A DNA stretch of 64,000 nt. Origin: Lactococcus protaetiae. GTDB taxonomy: Bacteria; Bacillota; Bacilli; Lactobacillales; Streptococcaceae. Below, piece by piece: positions 10,742-19,847 of the stretch. The stretch is taken from NCBI RefSeq assembly GCF_006965445.1, contig NZ_CP041356.1, forward strand, positions 372,001 to 436,000, in the 5' to 3' direction. Within the stretch, counting starts at the first letter, position 1. Each line of letters begins with the position of its first letter. Under the pieces are notes generated by a model. That model saw nothing but the letters and a program-made list of their open reading frames with translations. It searched no databases and was not told where the DNA came from. Both the position numbers and the translations under genes were made by a program.

Positions 10742-10932
10742 TAATAAAAGCTCCCTTCACTTTCTCGTTCCAGCTCTAGAGAAACGACCTCAAATTTAAC
10801 CTCACTTCTCAACCATTGACAAGCTATTTTTTCAGCGTCACGTTTTGTTTCAAATTTTGTCGCAAATTTTAAGTGTCTTGTCGCTTCTGTGTTGGCACAA
10901 AGATAGCCTCCACGCATTTTTACAACGTACAT
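10741..10932 (-). CDS. Small hypothetical protein, 63 aa
   Basis: It starts MYVVKMRGGYLCAN and has a segment KFETKRDAEKIACQW followed by a beta-like stretch FEVVSLELE. The same plan (beta strand, display of residues after GGYL or GYYT, a helix with a Lys-Arg-Ala-Glu core, final strand) is seen in the 85-aa protein at 30875-31132, similar to small phage-derived proteins. It is the second gene of a tight operon. Confidence 0.55.
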   Translation of the reverse strand: MYVVKMRGGYLCANTEATRHLKFATKFETKRDAEKIACQWLRSEVKFEVVSLELERESEGSFY

Positions 10933-10942
10933 TTTAGTCCCT

Positions 10943-11452
10943 TTACTGTTTTTTTAAGCTGTCTTGTGGTATCGTCAAGCTCACTGTTCGTTTATTTTCA
11001 TCTCTTGGAATTTCTTTAAAAAAAGCACTTAGAATGTTGGAAGTTTTATAAGTGATTTGCTCAACTTTTTCAAAATAGCTAAAATTTTCCCCTTCTTTTA
11101 TTTTCGCTGTCCTAAAATTAACTGATTTTCTAATCAGTGTTCCATCTGTATTTTTTAGTAGAACATTAAAATCCTGATTGCTTAATAAGCTTCCTTCGGT
11201 GTTTACCACCTGATACTTGTTTTCAGTCACTGTTACTTTTTTTGTCAATGTCGTTGGAGAAAAGAGCCCCAATAAGCTAACCATTAAAATCAAGGCGCCG
11301 ATAACAAAAAGAATATATTTTTCTTTCCTATTCTCCGTATTCTCAGAACGAGAAACTAGTAAACGTAACATCAAAGTCATTGCAATAAACATTAGAAAAC
11401 ATACACTAAACCAGTTTGTAGCTCCTATTCCAAGTATTGTTTTTTCTATCAT
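10943..11452 (-). CDS. Hypothetical membrane-anchored protein, 169 aa
   Basis: Two membrane helices near the N-terminus (about residues 13-33 and 46-66) are followed by an extracytoplasmic beta-rich region of about 100 residues (TKKVTVTENKYQVVNTEGSL onward). It is the first gene after the adhesin terminator and heads the transfer operon. No family recognised. Confidence 0.6.
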   Translation of the reverse strand: MIEKTILGIGATNWFSVCFLMFIAMTLMLRLLVSRSENTENRKEKYILFVIGALILMVSLLGLFSPTTLTKKVTVTENKYQVVNTEGSLLSNQDFNVLLKNTDGTLIRKSVNFRTAKIKEGENFSYFEKVEQITYKTSNILSAFFKEIPRDENKRTVSLTIPQDSLKKQ

Positions 11453-11471
11453 TTCTACTCCACTTTACCTC

Positions 11472-11503
11472 AAAATAATAAAAGGGGAATCTATCCCCTT
11501 TTT
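11472..11503 (-). terminator. Terminator after the LPXTG adhesin gene
   Basis: On the minus strand AAAAAGGGG pairs with CCCCTTTT across a short loop and runs into TTTTATTATTTT. It lies directly after the adhesin stop codon. Confidence 0.8.
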
Positions 11504-11504
11504 A

Positions 11505-13881
11505 TTATTCCTTCGCTGTTTTCTTCTTTCTCATGTAGTAAACTGTACCACCAAGCGTTGCCAAAAGAATAACCATACCACCATAAGCAAGCATATCTCC
11601 TGTGGAGCTTCCTGTTGTTGGCAGAACGCTTGCGACTTTTGTTACTGGTTGTGGTGTAACTGGTTTTGGAGTTGGTGTTTTGACTTTTTCAACCGTCAAG
11701 GTTTGGTCTTGGTCTTTGAGGTCATCATGAACTGCTTCGGGTTTGTCCGTGTCAGGATTTGTCCCTTGTCAAACAATTCTTCTGTCCAAACATAAGTTAC
11801 CGTTGAGCCTCCAGGAACATCTCCGTCTTTTGTTGTATCAATCGTTGACTCAATTTGTTTTTCTTGTGAGATAACTGTTTCATCATCAACCGTGAAATTC
11901 AAAGTACGGATAACTTTCGATTCTGTGACTTTTCCATCTTTAGCAGTCACAATACGGTGGAGTGAAGCCACCATTTGGTCGCCTTTTTCCGCATTTGTCA
12001 TCATGACTTTATCATAGACAGGAGTAGTTTTTGAAATTTCAGCCTTTTCAATGGTTTGGTCGCCATCAGCTGTATGCGCTTTGGTCTTAATCGTTGGCAC
12101 TACTGGGGTTACTGGTTTATCAACGAGTGTTCCGAGATTGACTTTAAACATGGTGGAATTATCAGTTACTTTATCCAATGGAACATTAAGCGTTGTAATC
12201 ACTTGTTTTGTGACCGTATCAGTAAATGTAACAGTGTAACCTGTGATATTACCGCCCGTATCTTTGACCGTATCACTTGTAATTGAAATTGGGTTAATCA
12301 GTTGCAAGTTATCATTATCTTGTGGTAACTCTTTCAGTAAATAATCGCCAATTGGAAGTTTCGGAACGTTAACCAAACCATTATTAATGTAACCACTATT
12401 ATCTGTCCCTGTACCTGATGTGACTGTGACGGTTTCTCCTTTAGTGTCGCCTTGCGGAATCACTTCAAAGTTCCGACCATTCAAACCTGTCAACGAACCA
12501 TTGACATCTTGCGCCTTAATAAATCCAAAGCCAAAATCAAGTACTTTGTCCGTTGCGGTTACATTGTCTACATAGTTACTTGTGCCTGAATCAAATGTGT
12601 CATTTTCATCAAATGAAACAGGATAACGTTGAGTGGATAGTTCATAACCATCAGGCGCTACCAATTCGCCCCATTCATATTTTTGACTATTGTCAAGGTT
12701 TTTAACCCCTACCCCTTTTGTGAGGTCAGTCATTTTAAGCTTGACAGTCTTATCGTCTGTCTTGTCGCCTGATGTGACGGTCACAGGATAGCCATCTTGA
12801 CCGTCTGAATAGTTCACAAGTGTATCTGTGCCAGCTTTGTATAAGCCCCATACAGAGCCTACTAATTGTGCTTCGCCTTGGGTTTCTGTGCTGTTAGTAT
12901 CAGCGTCATGTTTTAACAAGGTGGTTTCGCCAAGTCCGATGATGTTGACGTTAAGGTTTGCAAGTGCTTTTGAAGGGTCTTGCGTTGCAAGTACTGATTG
13001 ACTAAGTTTTCCTGTACTATCGCCATCCGTAGAATACACAAAATAAGGCACATTATCTAGTGAAGCAACATTCCAAAATTGCAAAGCATTTGAAATTAGC
13101 CCATGCTTGCTTGTAATATCAGCTTTTAGTTTAACATCATTACCTGAAACACTCTGCGTTAGTCCATCCGCATTACTCTTAAAGTTAGGAAAATTAGGCA
13201 ACACTCCTTTAGTATCGGTTACCGTTTTTTCAACTCCTTGAATCAATTGAATCGTAGTACCATTAAAGCTAGGTAATTCACGCATTTTCTTCGCTTCGTT
13301 GATTAAAGTATTCGCACCGTTTTTGATAGCATCCGCATCTTGTAAAAGCGTATTATCTTTTACAATCAAGTCTTTTGTTTGATTTTCTGAAACCCCTGCT
13401 TCATCAAGCAACAAATAAGTAGCGTGTTGAGCTTGTGCATATGCTAAAAGTGAACCATCTTTTTGCGCCAAATAATCAACGTTGTTAATCACTGCTATCT
13501 GTTCATCACTTAGTGCGTTCAAAATAGCATTAGTGGAATCAAGTTGAGCCTGCGTTGTATTATTAGGAAGCGGTACCCCCAAACCAAGACACCATGCAGG
13601 TGTAACACCATCTCCCCAACTGTTAACATTGGTTTGGGATGCTCTACTCCATTTTGGTCTATTTCATAATAGAGTGGTTTGTCATTATCCCAATGTACCG
13701 TTGTATCCGTTGGTAAACTTGCCGCTAACGCTGTGCTCACATAGACTAAACCGCCTACACCAGCCACCATTCCAAGCATGGTTGCCCCATACACAAACAC
13801 CTTTTTGACCTTGCGCATTTTCCAATTTGTGACTTTCTTTTCAGTCGTCAACAGTTTTAAAACATTTTTCCGTTTACTCAT
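11505..13881 (-). pseudogene. LPXTG-anchored surface adhesin with VaFE repeat domain, frameshifted in two places
   Basis: Three pieces join into about 790 aa. The N-terminus has a long secretion signal (VFVYGATMLGMVAGVGGLVYVSTALA), then a domain with TPAWCLGLGVPLPN, SpaA/Cna-B-like modules, a VaFE-type domain (about KAHTADGDQTIEKAEI to VTYVWTEELFD), and a C-terminal LPTTG sortase motif, membrane helix and RKKK tail. Breaks occur at CCCC (13613-13616) and at CCC (11763-11765); one added base each restores the frame. Displayed by sortase on the cell wall, it could help mating-pair contact or host/plant adhesion. Its own promoter is expected upstream of 13881. Confidence 0.8.
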
Positions 13882-14011
13882 GAGTAAATCTCCTTTAATT
13901 TTTTAATTTTGCAAAATAAAAAAATCCATCAGTACTGACAGATTAAGCGACTAGTTTTTTGTCGTTTCGGACATCTCCTTTTCAATAGATTAAACAACTT
14001 ATCTTTGATAA

Positions 14012-14039
14012 CCAAAATAAAAAAAGTGACTTTCGTCAC
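14012..14039 (-). terminator. Rho-independent terminator
   Basis: Minus-strand stem GTGAC-GAAA-GTCAC is followed by seven T and ATTTT. It ends the transcript carrying the 181-aa and double-XRE genes. Confidence 0.8.
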
Positions 14040-14080
14040 TAATTCTTATCTTTCAATTCATAAATAGACTTGACGAGTGG

Positions 14081-14626
14081 TTAAGCCACAACATTTTTTT
14101 GTACGAAATTACAAAGTTCGCTATATTCGTGAGATGTTTTTTCATATATTGCACTCAATTTTTCTCTTGTTTTTTCATTCCATCCATGAGCATTAATCTT
14201 TTTATTCCATGTACTTGCAGAATAGACTTCTAAACCATCAAAATAAATTAACGCATCTTCTGTTCCGTGCTTGTTTTCCCCAATAAACTTGATAAAAGTA
14301 ATTACTTGAAACCGATTATCTAAACCCTGCAAGACAATAAATTTAGCAAGCGCCAAGTTATCTCGATTCATTAATAATAAATCCATTGGTGAAAAACTGA
14401 TTGACATTTTATTTAACGTAGACCCTGGTTTAAAATAAGCACCTTCAAAATCAACACTAACAGAAATTTTTCTATTGACTACAAAGCTTTCAGCTTGTGC
14501 CCTATGCTTAACTTTTAAATTATTAGAAGTGATTAGCCCATTTAATACAAAACAAAACATAAAAAATAATAAAACAAGAATAACAGGAGTAAACTTGTCT
14601 ACTTCTTTAATTAATGTTTTTTTCAT
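14081..14626 (-). CDS. Hypothetical membrane-anchored protein, 181 aa
   Basis: One N-terminal membrane helix (about residues 15-33, VILVLLFFMFCFVLNGLI) followed by a soluble region of unrecognised fold. The start overlaps the stop of the upstream double-XRE regulator gene, so the pair is co-expressed. It may be a membrane partner of that regulator, but this is inference from position only. Confidence 0.55.
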   Translation of the reverse strand: MKKTLIKEVDKFTPVILVLLFFMFCFVLNGLITSNNLKVKHRAQAESFVVNRKISVSVDFEGAYFKPGSTLNKMSISFSPMDLLLMNRDNLALAKFIVLQGLDNRFQVITFIKFIGENKHGTEDALIYFDGLEVYSASTWNKKINAHGWNEKTREKLSAIYEKTSHEYSELCNFVQKNVVA

Positions 14627-15213
14627 AAGATTTCCTTTTTTAAAGCTTGGATTTTATTTTCTAGAATCTGTTGCTTTTGAATGATTTCATTAGAAATTTG
14701 TTCTATTTCTTCCAGTTGAGATAAGAAGATGTCTTTTTGAGAGAGGAATTCATTATCCTTTTCTAAAATTGCACTTCCTAGTAAATCATCTATTGAAACA
14801 TTGTAAAATTCACTTAAAACTCTAAGATGTTTTACTTTGGGCTTCACAATGCCAAGCTCGATTCTACCGTAAGCAACTTGCTTAATTCCTAATTTCTCTG
14901 CAATGTCAACCTGTCTTAAGTTTCTTCCTTTTCGTAATCGTTTCAAACGTTCAGTGAAGTCAATTTCTTCTGCCATTTGTAACTTTGGCAGTTTCCCTCT
15001 AAATACTTCTTCTTTAGTTCTACCCAATAAATAGTCGGTGCTAACTTGAAAATAATCTGCTAACTTATCTAGCGTTTCCCCAGAAGGAGAACTTTTCCCA
15101 CTTTCCCACTTTTGATAATTCTGTTGAGTCATACCAAGTTGTTCCGCCACTTCTTTTTGAGTTAGTGCTTTACTTTTACGTAATTGTTTAAGACGTTCTG
15201 CAAATATAGTCAT
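14623..15213 (-). CDS. Transcriptional regulator with two tandem XRE (HTH_3) domains
   Basis: 196 aa. The first HTH domain covers about residues 4-62 (RLKQLRKSKALTQKEVAEQLGMT...YLLGR) and the second about 80-140 (RLKRLRKGRNLRQVDIAEKLGIK...DDLLGS), each with the usual Cro/CI five-helix pattern. A coiled coil of about 45 residues forms the C-terminus. A single chain with two DNA-binding heads could bridge two operator half-sites. It lies in the ICE segment between relaxase and adhesin genes and is likely a control gene of the element. Confidence 0.75.
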   Translation of the reverse strand: MTIFAERLKQLRKSKALTQKEVAEQLGMTQQNYQKWESGKSSPSGETLDKLADYFQVSTDYLLGRTKEEVFRGKLPKLQMAEEIDFTERLKRLRKGRNLRQVDIAEKLGIKQVAYGRIELGIVKPKVKHLRVLSEFYNVSIDDLLGSAILEKDNEFLSQKDIFLSQLEEIEQISNEIIQKQQILENKIQALKKEIL

Positions 15214-15214
15214 T

Positions 15215-15493
15215 TCATATCCTATCCTTAATTTTTTCCTTTATTACAACACTGACAATAAAAAGGATAATAGCAAGGAGAAATAGACCAGAACATCCGC
15301 AAGCCCAAAGCGGGTTAAGGTCTTTTGGAATTTTAGTATCAAAGATTATCCAAAACGTTAATGCTGTTAAAAACATCGAAGCAAAAACGGCAAATGGGAG
15401 TAAAATCAATGATGCAGAAATATAGGAGATAATTTTTAAAATTAAAATTCTATTTTTCTTCATTTTCCAACCTAACTTTTTAACCATTTTCAC
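15215..15493 (-). CDS. Small membrane protein, 92 aa
   Basis: Two membrane helices (about residues 17-42 and 62-85) with short charged ends. The likely start is GTG at 15493, overlapping the end of the upstream 72-aa ORF; an internal ATG (MKKNRILI) is an alternative. It is part of a tight operon with the double-XRE gene (1 base gap). Function unknown. Confidence 0.55.
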   Translation of the reverse strand: MKMVKKLGWKMKKNRILILKIISYISASLILLPFAVFASMFLTALTFWIIFDTKIPKDLNPLWACGCSGLFLLAIILFIVSVVIKEKIKDRI

Positions 15494-15708
15494 ATTCCTT
15501 TTTTCCGTTTTGTTGCAACAGTTAACATATTCTGATAAGCTCTTGCATTGTTTAATTCATTATAGGGATCAAGCTTGGCTTGACGCCCAATATCAATTTG
15601 CGAAAACTCTAACTGTAATTGCAACATTCCTAAACTTTCCTGACCTCCAATATAATCAGTGACATCAATAATTTTCTTGTTCTCCTGAACTTTCTTTTTT
15701 CTAGTGAT
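15490..15708 (-). CDS. Small ORF with a possible ATC start codon, 72 aa
   Basis: An open frame without ATG, GTG or TTG near its beginning. A strong ribosome site GGGAGGT lies 9 bases before an in-frame ATC at 15706-15708, giving ITRKKKVQENKKIIDVTDYI and ending with a stop that overlaps the next gene start. Composition and overlap look like a real gene. Either a rare ATC start is used or a base error hides the usual start. Function unknown. Confidence 0.45.
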   Translation of the reverse strand: MTRKKKVQENKKIIDVTDYIGGQESLGMLQLQLEFSQIDIGRQAKLDPYNELNNARAYQNMLTVATKRKKGM

Positions 15709-15811
15709 AAGACCTTTACCTCCCTTCTTTCTCTCCTTGTCAGGAAAACTTATCTCTTATTTTATTTATTACTTCACCAAGGCTTTTCACCCGCCACGAC
15801 TATGGGTTTTA

Positions 15812-15834
15812 ATTGTTTTGTCAAAGTTTTCTAT
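15812..15834 (+). repeat. 23-bp perfect inverted repeat, left copy
   Basis: These 23 bases, beginning ATTGTTTTGTC, are the exact reverse complement of 16163-16185. The two copies enclose about 330 bases holding only the 86-aa gene, as expected for a small invertible or transposable unit. Confidence 0.6.
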
Positions 15835-15857
15835 CCCCACCCTATATCATTTAGTTA

Positions 15858-16118
15858 TTAAAGTTGAACCGCTTGAGTTTTTTTGCCCATTGCAAAAACA
15901 CGTTTGCCAACAGCTTCAATTTGTTTGTTCATTGCATAATATTCTTTTATCACACGATTGATGATTTCAAAATCAGAACCTGTCATAGAATCTTTGTTCG
16001 TTTTTAAGTAAGAGCTTAACGCTCCTGCAACAGTCCACGCTTCATCATATTTATGAGCTGCCATTGCATCCCCTAAGGCTTGAATTTTAGCTTGCGCTTC
16101 TTTTTTGTTATATGCCAT
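15858..16118 (-). CDS. Hypothetical protein, 86 aa, between inverted repeats
   Basis: A small helical, soluble protein (MAYNKKEAQAKIQALGDAMA at the start) with good ribosome-site spacing (AAGGTGAAATG). It stands alone between two 23-bp inverted repeats. No family recognised; it could bind DNA or RNA given its Lys/Gln-rich character, but this is not shown. Confidence 0.6.
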   Translation of the reverse strand: MAYNKKEAQAKIQALGDAMAAHKYDEAWTVAGALSSYLKTNKDSMTGSDFEIINRVIKEYYAMNKQIEAVGKRVFAMGKKTQAVQL

Positions 16119-16162
16119 TTCATTTCACCTTTTATCTTTCTTGTTGTTTTCCCTCACATTAA

Positions 16163-16185
16163 TAGAAAACTTTGACAAAACAATC
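16163..16185 (-). repeat. 23-bp perfect inverted repeat, right copy
   Basis: Reverse complement of 15812-15834. Its end overlaps the stop codon of the 57-aa gene at 16184-16357. Confidence 0.6.
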
Positions 16186-16357
16186 AATATTCGAGTGGAT
16201 GCTCTAAAGAATATTTATGAAGTAATAGCTGATTCTGAATAAAATCTTCTTGCCAAGACAATTCTTGCAAAGTGATAGGGCGAACCCGTTCTACACGCAA
16301 AATATAATCGTCTAGCCAATTTCTTAACTCGTTTTCATATTTTTTTAATTCCCCCAA
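16184..16357 (-). CDS. Small hypothetical protein, 57 aa, TTG start
   Basis: Begins with TTG directly after the stop of the upstream 103-aa gene and reads LGELKKYENELRNWLDDYIL. It is strongly charged and helical. The tight packing suggests a coupled gene in the relaxase operon. Function unknown. Confidence 0.4.
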   Translation of the reverse strand: MGELKKYENELRNWLDDYILRVERVRPITLQELSWQEDFIQNQLLLHKYSLEHPLEY

Positions 16358-16669
16358 TTATTTTCTATACCTCTTTTTATAACTTTCTAGTCGCCTTTTA
16401 TAGAATTTTTCCCAATTTGAATCTCGACTAATAAATAACATTGGGTAAATTTCTTCAAATAATTTAAAAGTCCCAAGGACATTTATATCTTTTTCTAAAT
16501 TATTCTCTAATTCCTTTTGAACCCACTGAACATCTGATAACCAGCGCTCTCTTTGGTTTAATAATTTCTTCTTTTCCTTCTCTTTTTGTGATAAAATAAA
16601 AAACAAAAAACTAGAAAGAACCATACATATTAAAACTAATACAACGACAACTCCTATCATTTTCCCCAC
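16358..16669 (-). CDS. Hypothetical membrane-anchored protein, 103 aa
   Basis: One N-terminal membrane helix (about residues 5-26) followed by a charged cytoplasmic coiled region (KEKEKKKLLNQRERW onward). It lies about 100 bases downstream of the relaxase gene. It may help dock the relaxosome at the membrane, which is only a guess from position. Confidence 0.5.
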   Translation of the reverse strand: MGKMIGVVVVLVLICMVLSSFLFFILSQKEKEKKKLLNQRERWLSDVQWVQKELENNLEKDINVLGTFKLFEEIYPMLFISRDSNWEKFYKRRLESYKKRYRK

Positions 16670-16767
16670 CTCATAATGAAAATAAAAATTATTTAACTTT
16701 AATAGAAAATATTTTAACTGGTTCTAAAATTTCAAATTTAGACATAAACTAGAATATCGTTAAATAT

Positions 16768-18429
16768 TTACTTTACTTCTCTCACCGAGAATAATTCACT
16801 ATCAAAAAAATCAACCCCTTTTAAATCACCCAGACGTTGAATTTCTAATTTAGACATTCCTTCAGGAATGTTTGTATCCCATTCGCCTTGATGATTAATA
16901 TAAATCACTGCTTTCAAAGGATTGTTTTTTATCCGAATTTCATACAATTTTTCCGTTTTGTCAATTTCTTGATTTTTATATTTATCAAATTTTTCTCGAA
17001 TAAATTGTTGTTTGAACTTTTCATAATAACCGTTATCGTGCTTTGTAACACGTAACTTTTCCATACTTATATCAGCCCTTTGTTGCTCAGTAAACACGAC
17101 TTCATTCATTAATTTATTCAGCCAGTTTTGAGTCCATTCAGCCCCAAATACTTCCCGAATCATTGCCAAGGTTCCGATTACCTGATTTTCTATCCAACGT
17201 ATTTTTTCATCTAGCTTACTTTTGTTAGTTTTTCCATTAATTCTAACTTTTGTATAATCTCCGAAAACATCATAAAATGGTTTGTGATATTGATAGGCTT
17301 TTTTTCCATTGGAAAGCTCTATCTCTTCTAAAATTTCAATACGTGATAATAAGATTGAGATACCAATTTGATGTAATAATTCACCTTGTGCCAGTTGGTT
17401 AAAAGCATACATTGCGTATTTATCTTTTAACTCCATCTCATAGCGATTAACAACAGGGTCATTTAACAACGCCTCTTCTAACGTGATCCGCTCTTTTTTT
17501 GACCGCTCTTTTGCTTTTTCATAAAACCGAGCAAAAAATGCCGAACCGCGAGAACCAAATTTGATTGAAAGCCCCAAAGACCGATTTTTTGTGTGATTTT
17601 CTTGTTGCTGTATTTTGTGAATGATATCATTGCGCCAATCTTTTTGCGCAAGACTAACAAGTGTTTCATCTTGTTTTAAATAATCAGGTTGAAAAATTTC
17701 TTCCTCAGGTTCTTCATCTGAAAATCTTAAATCTTCTATATTCCCATTAGAGCGAAGAGGAGAACGAATTAAAGGAACTTCTGTTTTTTGAGCATTCCGC
17801 CATAAAATATCTCTTAAATCATAATTTCCAGTTTTGCGTAACATTTCATCTAATGCAATATCTAAACGGGTACAATTAAAGCGACTATACCAGCCGGCAT
17901 TTCTAAAAAATTCAGAGTCAGTTGCCAATATTAACCAATCATTCAATTCAAAATCACTTTCCGCAAGAAACTCTTCAAATTCTCGAAGTCCTTGACCTGA
18001 CATTTCCAATAAAATCCCTTGCTCTAACTTATCCGCTTCATAAACTTGTATTGCACCGCATCTATAAACACGGTCATAATGGTGTCGTTTAAGATGTTCG
18101 ACATGAAAATATTTCTTTTCAATTCCTACCACTTTTTCCATCACAATTTCAGCCGTGGTTTCAAAAAGAGTCAATTTCAAATAATCTAAATGTGCTCGCA
18201 ACTCTTCATCCGTTCGAGTTTCTAAAACAAGACCTAGCGCTTCTCTTATTTGGTCAGATGTTTTTGCAGTAATGATTCGTTCACCTTTTTCCATTGCGGA
18301 TAATAGCGACTTGGAAACACCAACTTTGCCTGAGAAATCTCTCAACGTCCATTTATTCTTTTTACGAAGAAGTTTTAATTCTTTTGGAGTCATACGATTA
18401 AGACTCACTTGTTTTGCTACTTTAATCAT
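16768..18429 (-). CDS. mobT: MobT relaxase (Rep_trans family) with N-terminal HTH
   Basis: 553 aa. Residues about 12-70 form an XRE-like HTH. The Rep_trans relaxase signature follows: MSGQGLREFEEFL and FNCTRLDIALDE resemble the family motifs LSGxGCR and TRxDxAxD. A long C-terminal region is rich in charged helices. The enzyme nicks oriT, stays covalently bound to the DNA end and is recruited by TcpA. In Tn916-type ICEs this gene follows tcpA directly; here an inserted element separates them. It is longer than typical MobT (about 400 aa). The frame is intact. Confidence 0.85.
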   Translation of the reverse strand: MIKVAKQVSLNRMTPKELKLLRKKNKWTLRDFSGKVGVSKSLLSAMEKGERIITAKTSDQIREALGLVLETRTDEELRAHLDYLKLTLFETTAEIVMEKVVGIEKKYFHVEHLKRHHYDRVYRCGAIQVYEADKLEQGILLEMSGQGLREFEEFLAESDFELNDWLILATDSEFFRNAGWYSRFNCTRLDIALDEMLRKTGNYDLRDILWRNAQKTEVPLIRSPLRSNGNIEDLRFSDEEPEEEIFQPDYLKQDETLVSLAQKDWRNDIIHKIQQQENHTKNRSLGLSIKFGSRGSAFFARFYEKAKERSKKERITLEEALLNDPVVNRYEMELKDKYAMYAFNQLAQGELLHQIGISILLSRIEILEEIELSNGKKAYQYHKPFYDVFGDYTKVRINGKTNKSKLDEKIRWIENQVIGTLAMIREVFGAEWTQNWLNKLMNEVVFTEQQRADISMEKLRVTKHDNGYYEKFKQQFIREKFDKYKNQEIDKTEKLYEIRIKNNPLKAVIYINHQGEWDTNIPEGMSKLEIQRLGDLKGVDFFDSELFSVREVK

Positions 18430-18461
18430 GAAGTGATTTTTTCTAATTTTAAAAATAATAA

Positions 18462-18496
18462 AAAAACCTATGAAGCATTACCAACATTAGGTTTTT
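18462..18496. terminator. Hairpin between integrase terminator and mobT
   Basis: The arms AAAAACCTA and TAGGTTTTT enclose 17 bases. It lies in the leader of mobT and could end readthrough from the integrase gene or control mobT. Confidence 0.45.
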
Positions 18497-18635
18497 AGTC
18501 TTTTATATTTTGATTTTGTCCAAAAACATGAAATTTTGTCCACAAGTTTTTAAGACTGTAATGGGTTGCTATGATTGACTTTGTGAGGTGTCGGTAACGA
18601 GGTTTCGGGAAATATTTACCCCGTATTACAAATCG

Positions 18636-18681
18636 CAATAAAAAAAGACTTAAAACACCTATTTTCTAGGGTTCTAAGTCC
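18636..18681 (-). terminator. Terminator overlapping the integrase stop codon
   Basis: On the minus strand GACTTAGAACCCTA pairs imperfectly with TAGGTGTTTTAAGTC, followed by TTTTTTTATT. The left arm is inside the last integrase codons. Confidence 0.75.
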
Positions 18682-19847
18682 TCTTTTTCTTCTTTTGGTA
18701 GCTGTTTTGGTAGCTCATCAAGTTTTATCAAATCTTTCAACTGGCTTGTTATCTCCTCGTCCGCATTAGGATAGAGATGACTATAAATTCCTAGTGTTGT
18801 TCTTATATCCGTATGTCCTAAGCGTTTTTGAATCAAAAGGGGTGTCACATTGTACTCATTAATTAAGAGTGAAGCATGAGAGTGTCTAAGAGCTTTAGCT
18901 TGTATTCGTCTAACCCCTGCACGTTTACTATACTTTGTAAGCATATCACGGACAAAGTGTGCATTATTCGGTGTTAAATCATAAGAAAGCACAAAATCGA
19001 ATTGTTCAGAAAGTTCCTTTTGTCGTTCTTTCCAAGTTTTCAAAACTTCTATCGTTGTATCATCAAGAGAAATGACCCGTTTTGATTTTTCTGTTTTGAG
19101 CTTATTCTTTCTTTCCCAATTATTCTTATTCGCAAAATCTAAGTTATGGCTAATACTCACTTTTTTCTTTTCTAAATCAATATCAGACCAATACAAAGCC
19201 AAGCCTTCACTTACACGCATACCCGTAAAAAAATAGAACCAAATCATTGTAAAAATAAAGTGTTCAAAATAATCAGAGCGGTCTAAACTATTGATAAATT
19301 GCTCAAATTCTTCTGTCGTCCAGTAATCTATTTCTATTTTTTCTAATGGAATATTGCCCACTTTTTGAGCTAAATTATCACGGACTAAACCATAATTCCT
19401 GATTGAATTAAAAACCGTAATCAAGTAACCCATTTTCTTTCTTCCACCATTTTTAGAATATTTTTCTAACAGGAAATTTTTATACCGTGTAATATCAAAA
19501 ATGGTAATATCTTTAGGCTTTTTCTTTCCAAAGAAATTTTTCATTTGTGTAAATTCAAATTCCTGACTATATCTTTTATTAACTGTGACACGTGCAAAAA
19601 AATCAGGTAAATAAATTTCATCTATGAATTGTTCAAAGGTCATTTGAGAATAAGCCATACCGCCCATGTCATGCACCTTCTTCATGGCTTTAATTCGTGC
19701 TTCATGTGCTTCTTTAGCTGTCCTAAACCCTCGACGTCGCTCTTGATAGGATTTCCCTGTGGCACGGTCTATTCCAGACTTGAAATAGTACATATATTTG
19801 CCTGTCTTATCGTCTTTTGTTACTCCCGTATAGCTTGTTTTACTCAT
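18666..19847 (-). CDS. int: Tyrosine site-specific integrase of the nested element
   Basis: 393 aa, with an N-terminal arm-binding (AP2-like) region (GKYMYYFKSGIDRATGKSYQ), a SAM-like core-binding domain, and a catalytic domain showing Arg in GMRVSEGLALYWSDI, the ALRHSHAS motif, LGHTDIRTTLGIYSHL with the nucleophile Tyr. It integrates and, with Xis, excises the element. The gene ends with an LPK-repeat coding sequence that coincides with two 12-bp-spaced direct repeats likely bound by its own arm domain. The start overlaps the xis stop. Confidence 0.92.
   Translation of the reverse strand: MSKTSYTGVTKDDKTGKYMYYFKSGIDRATGKSYQERRRGFRTAKEAHEARIKAMKKVHDMGGMAYSQMTFEQFIDEIYLPDFFARVTVNKRYSQEFEFTQMKNFFGKKKPKDITIFDITRYKNFLLEKYSKNGGRKKMGYLITVFNSIRNYGLVRDNLAQKVGNIPLEKIEIDYWTTEEFEQFINSLDRSDYFEHFIFTMIWFYFFTGMRVSEGLALYWSDIDLEKKKVSISHNLDFANKNNWERKNKLKTEKSKRVISLDDTTIEVLKTWKERQKELSEQFDFVLSYDLTPNNAHFVRDMLTKYSKRAGVRRIQAKALRHSHASLLINEYNVTPLLIQKRLGHTDIRTTLGIYSHLYPNADEEITSQLKDLIKLDELPKQLPKEEKEDLEP
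18694..18716 (+). repeat. Candidate integrase arm sites, left end
   Basis: Two exact copies of TTTTGGTAGCT at 18694-18704 and 18706-18716, a 12-bp period, inside the 3' end of int. The same pair recurs at 26512-26533 at the other end of the element. Confidence 0.55.
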
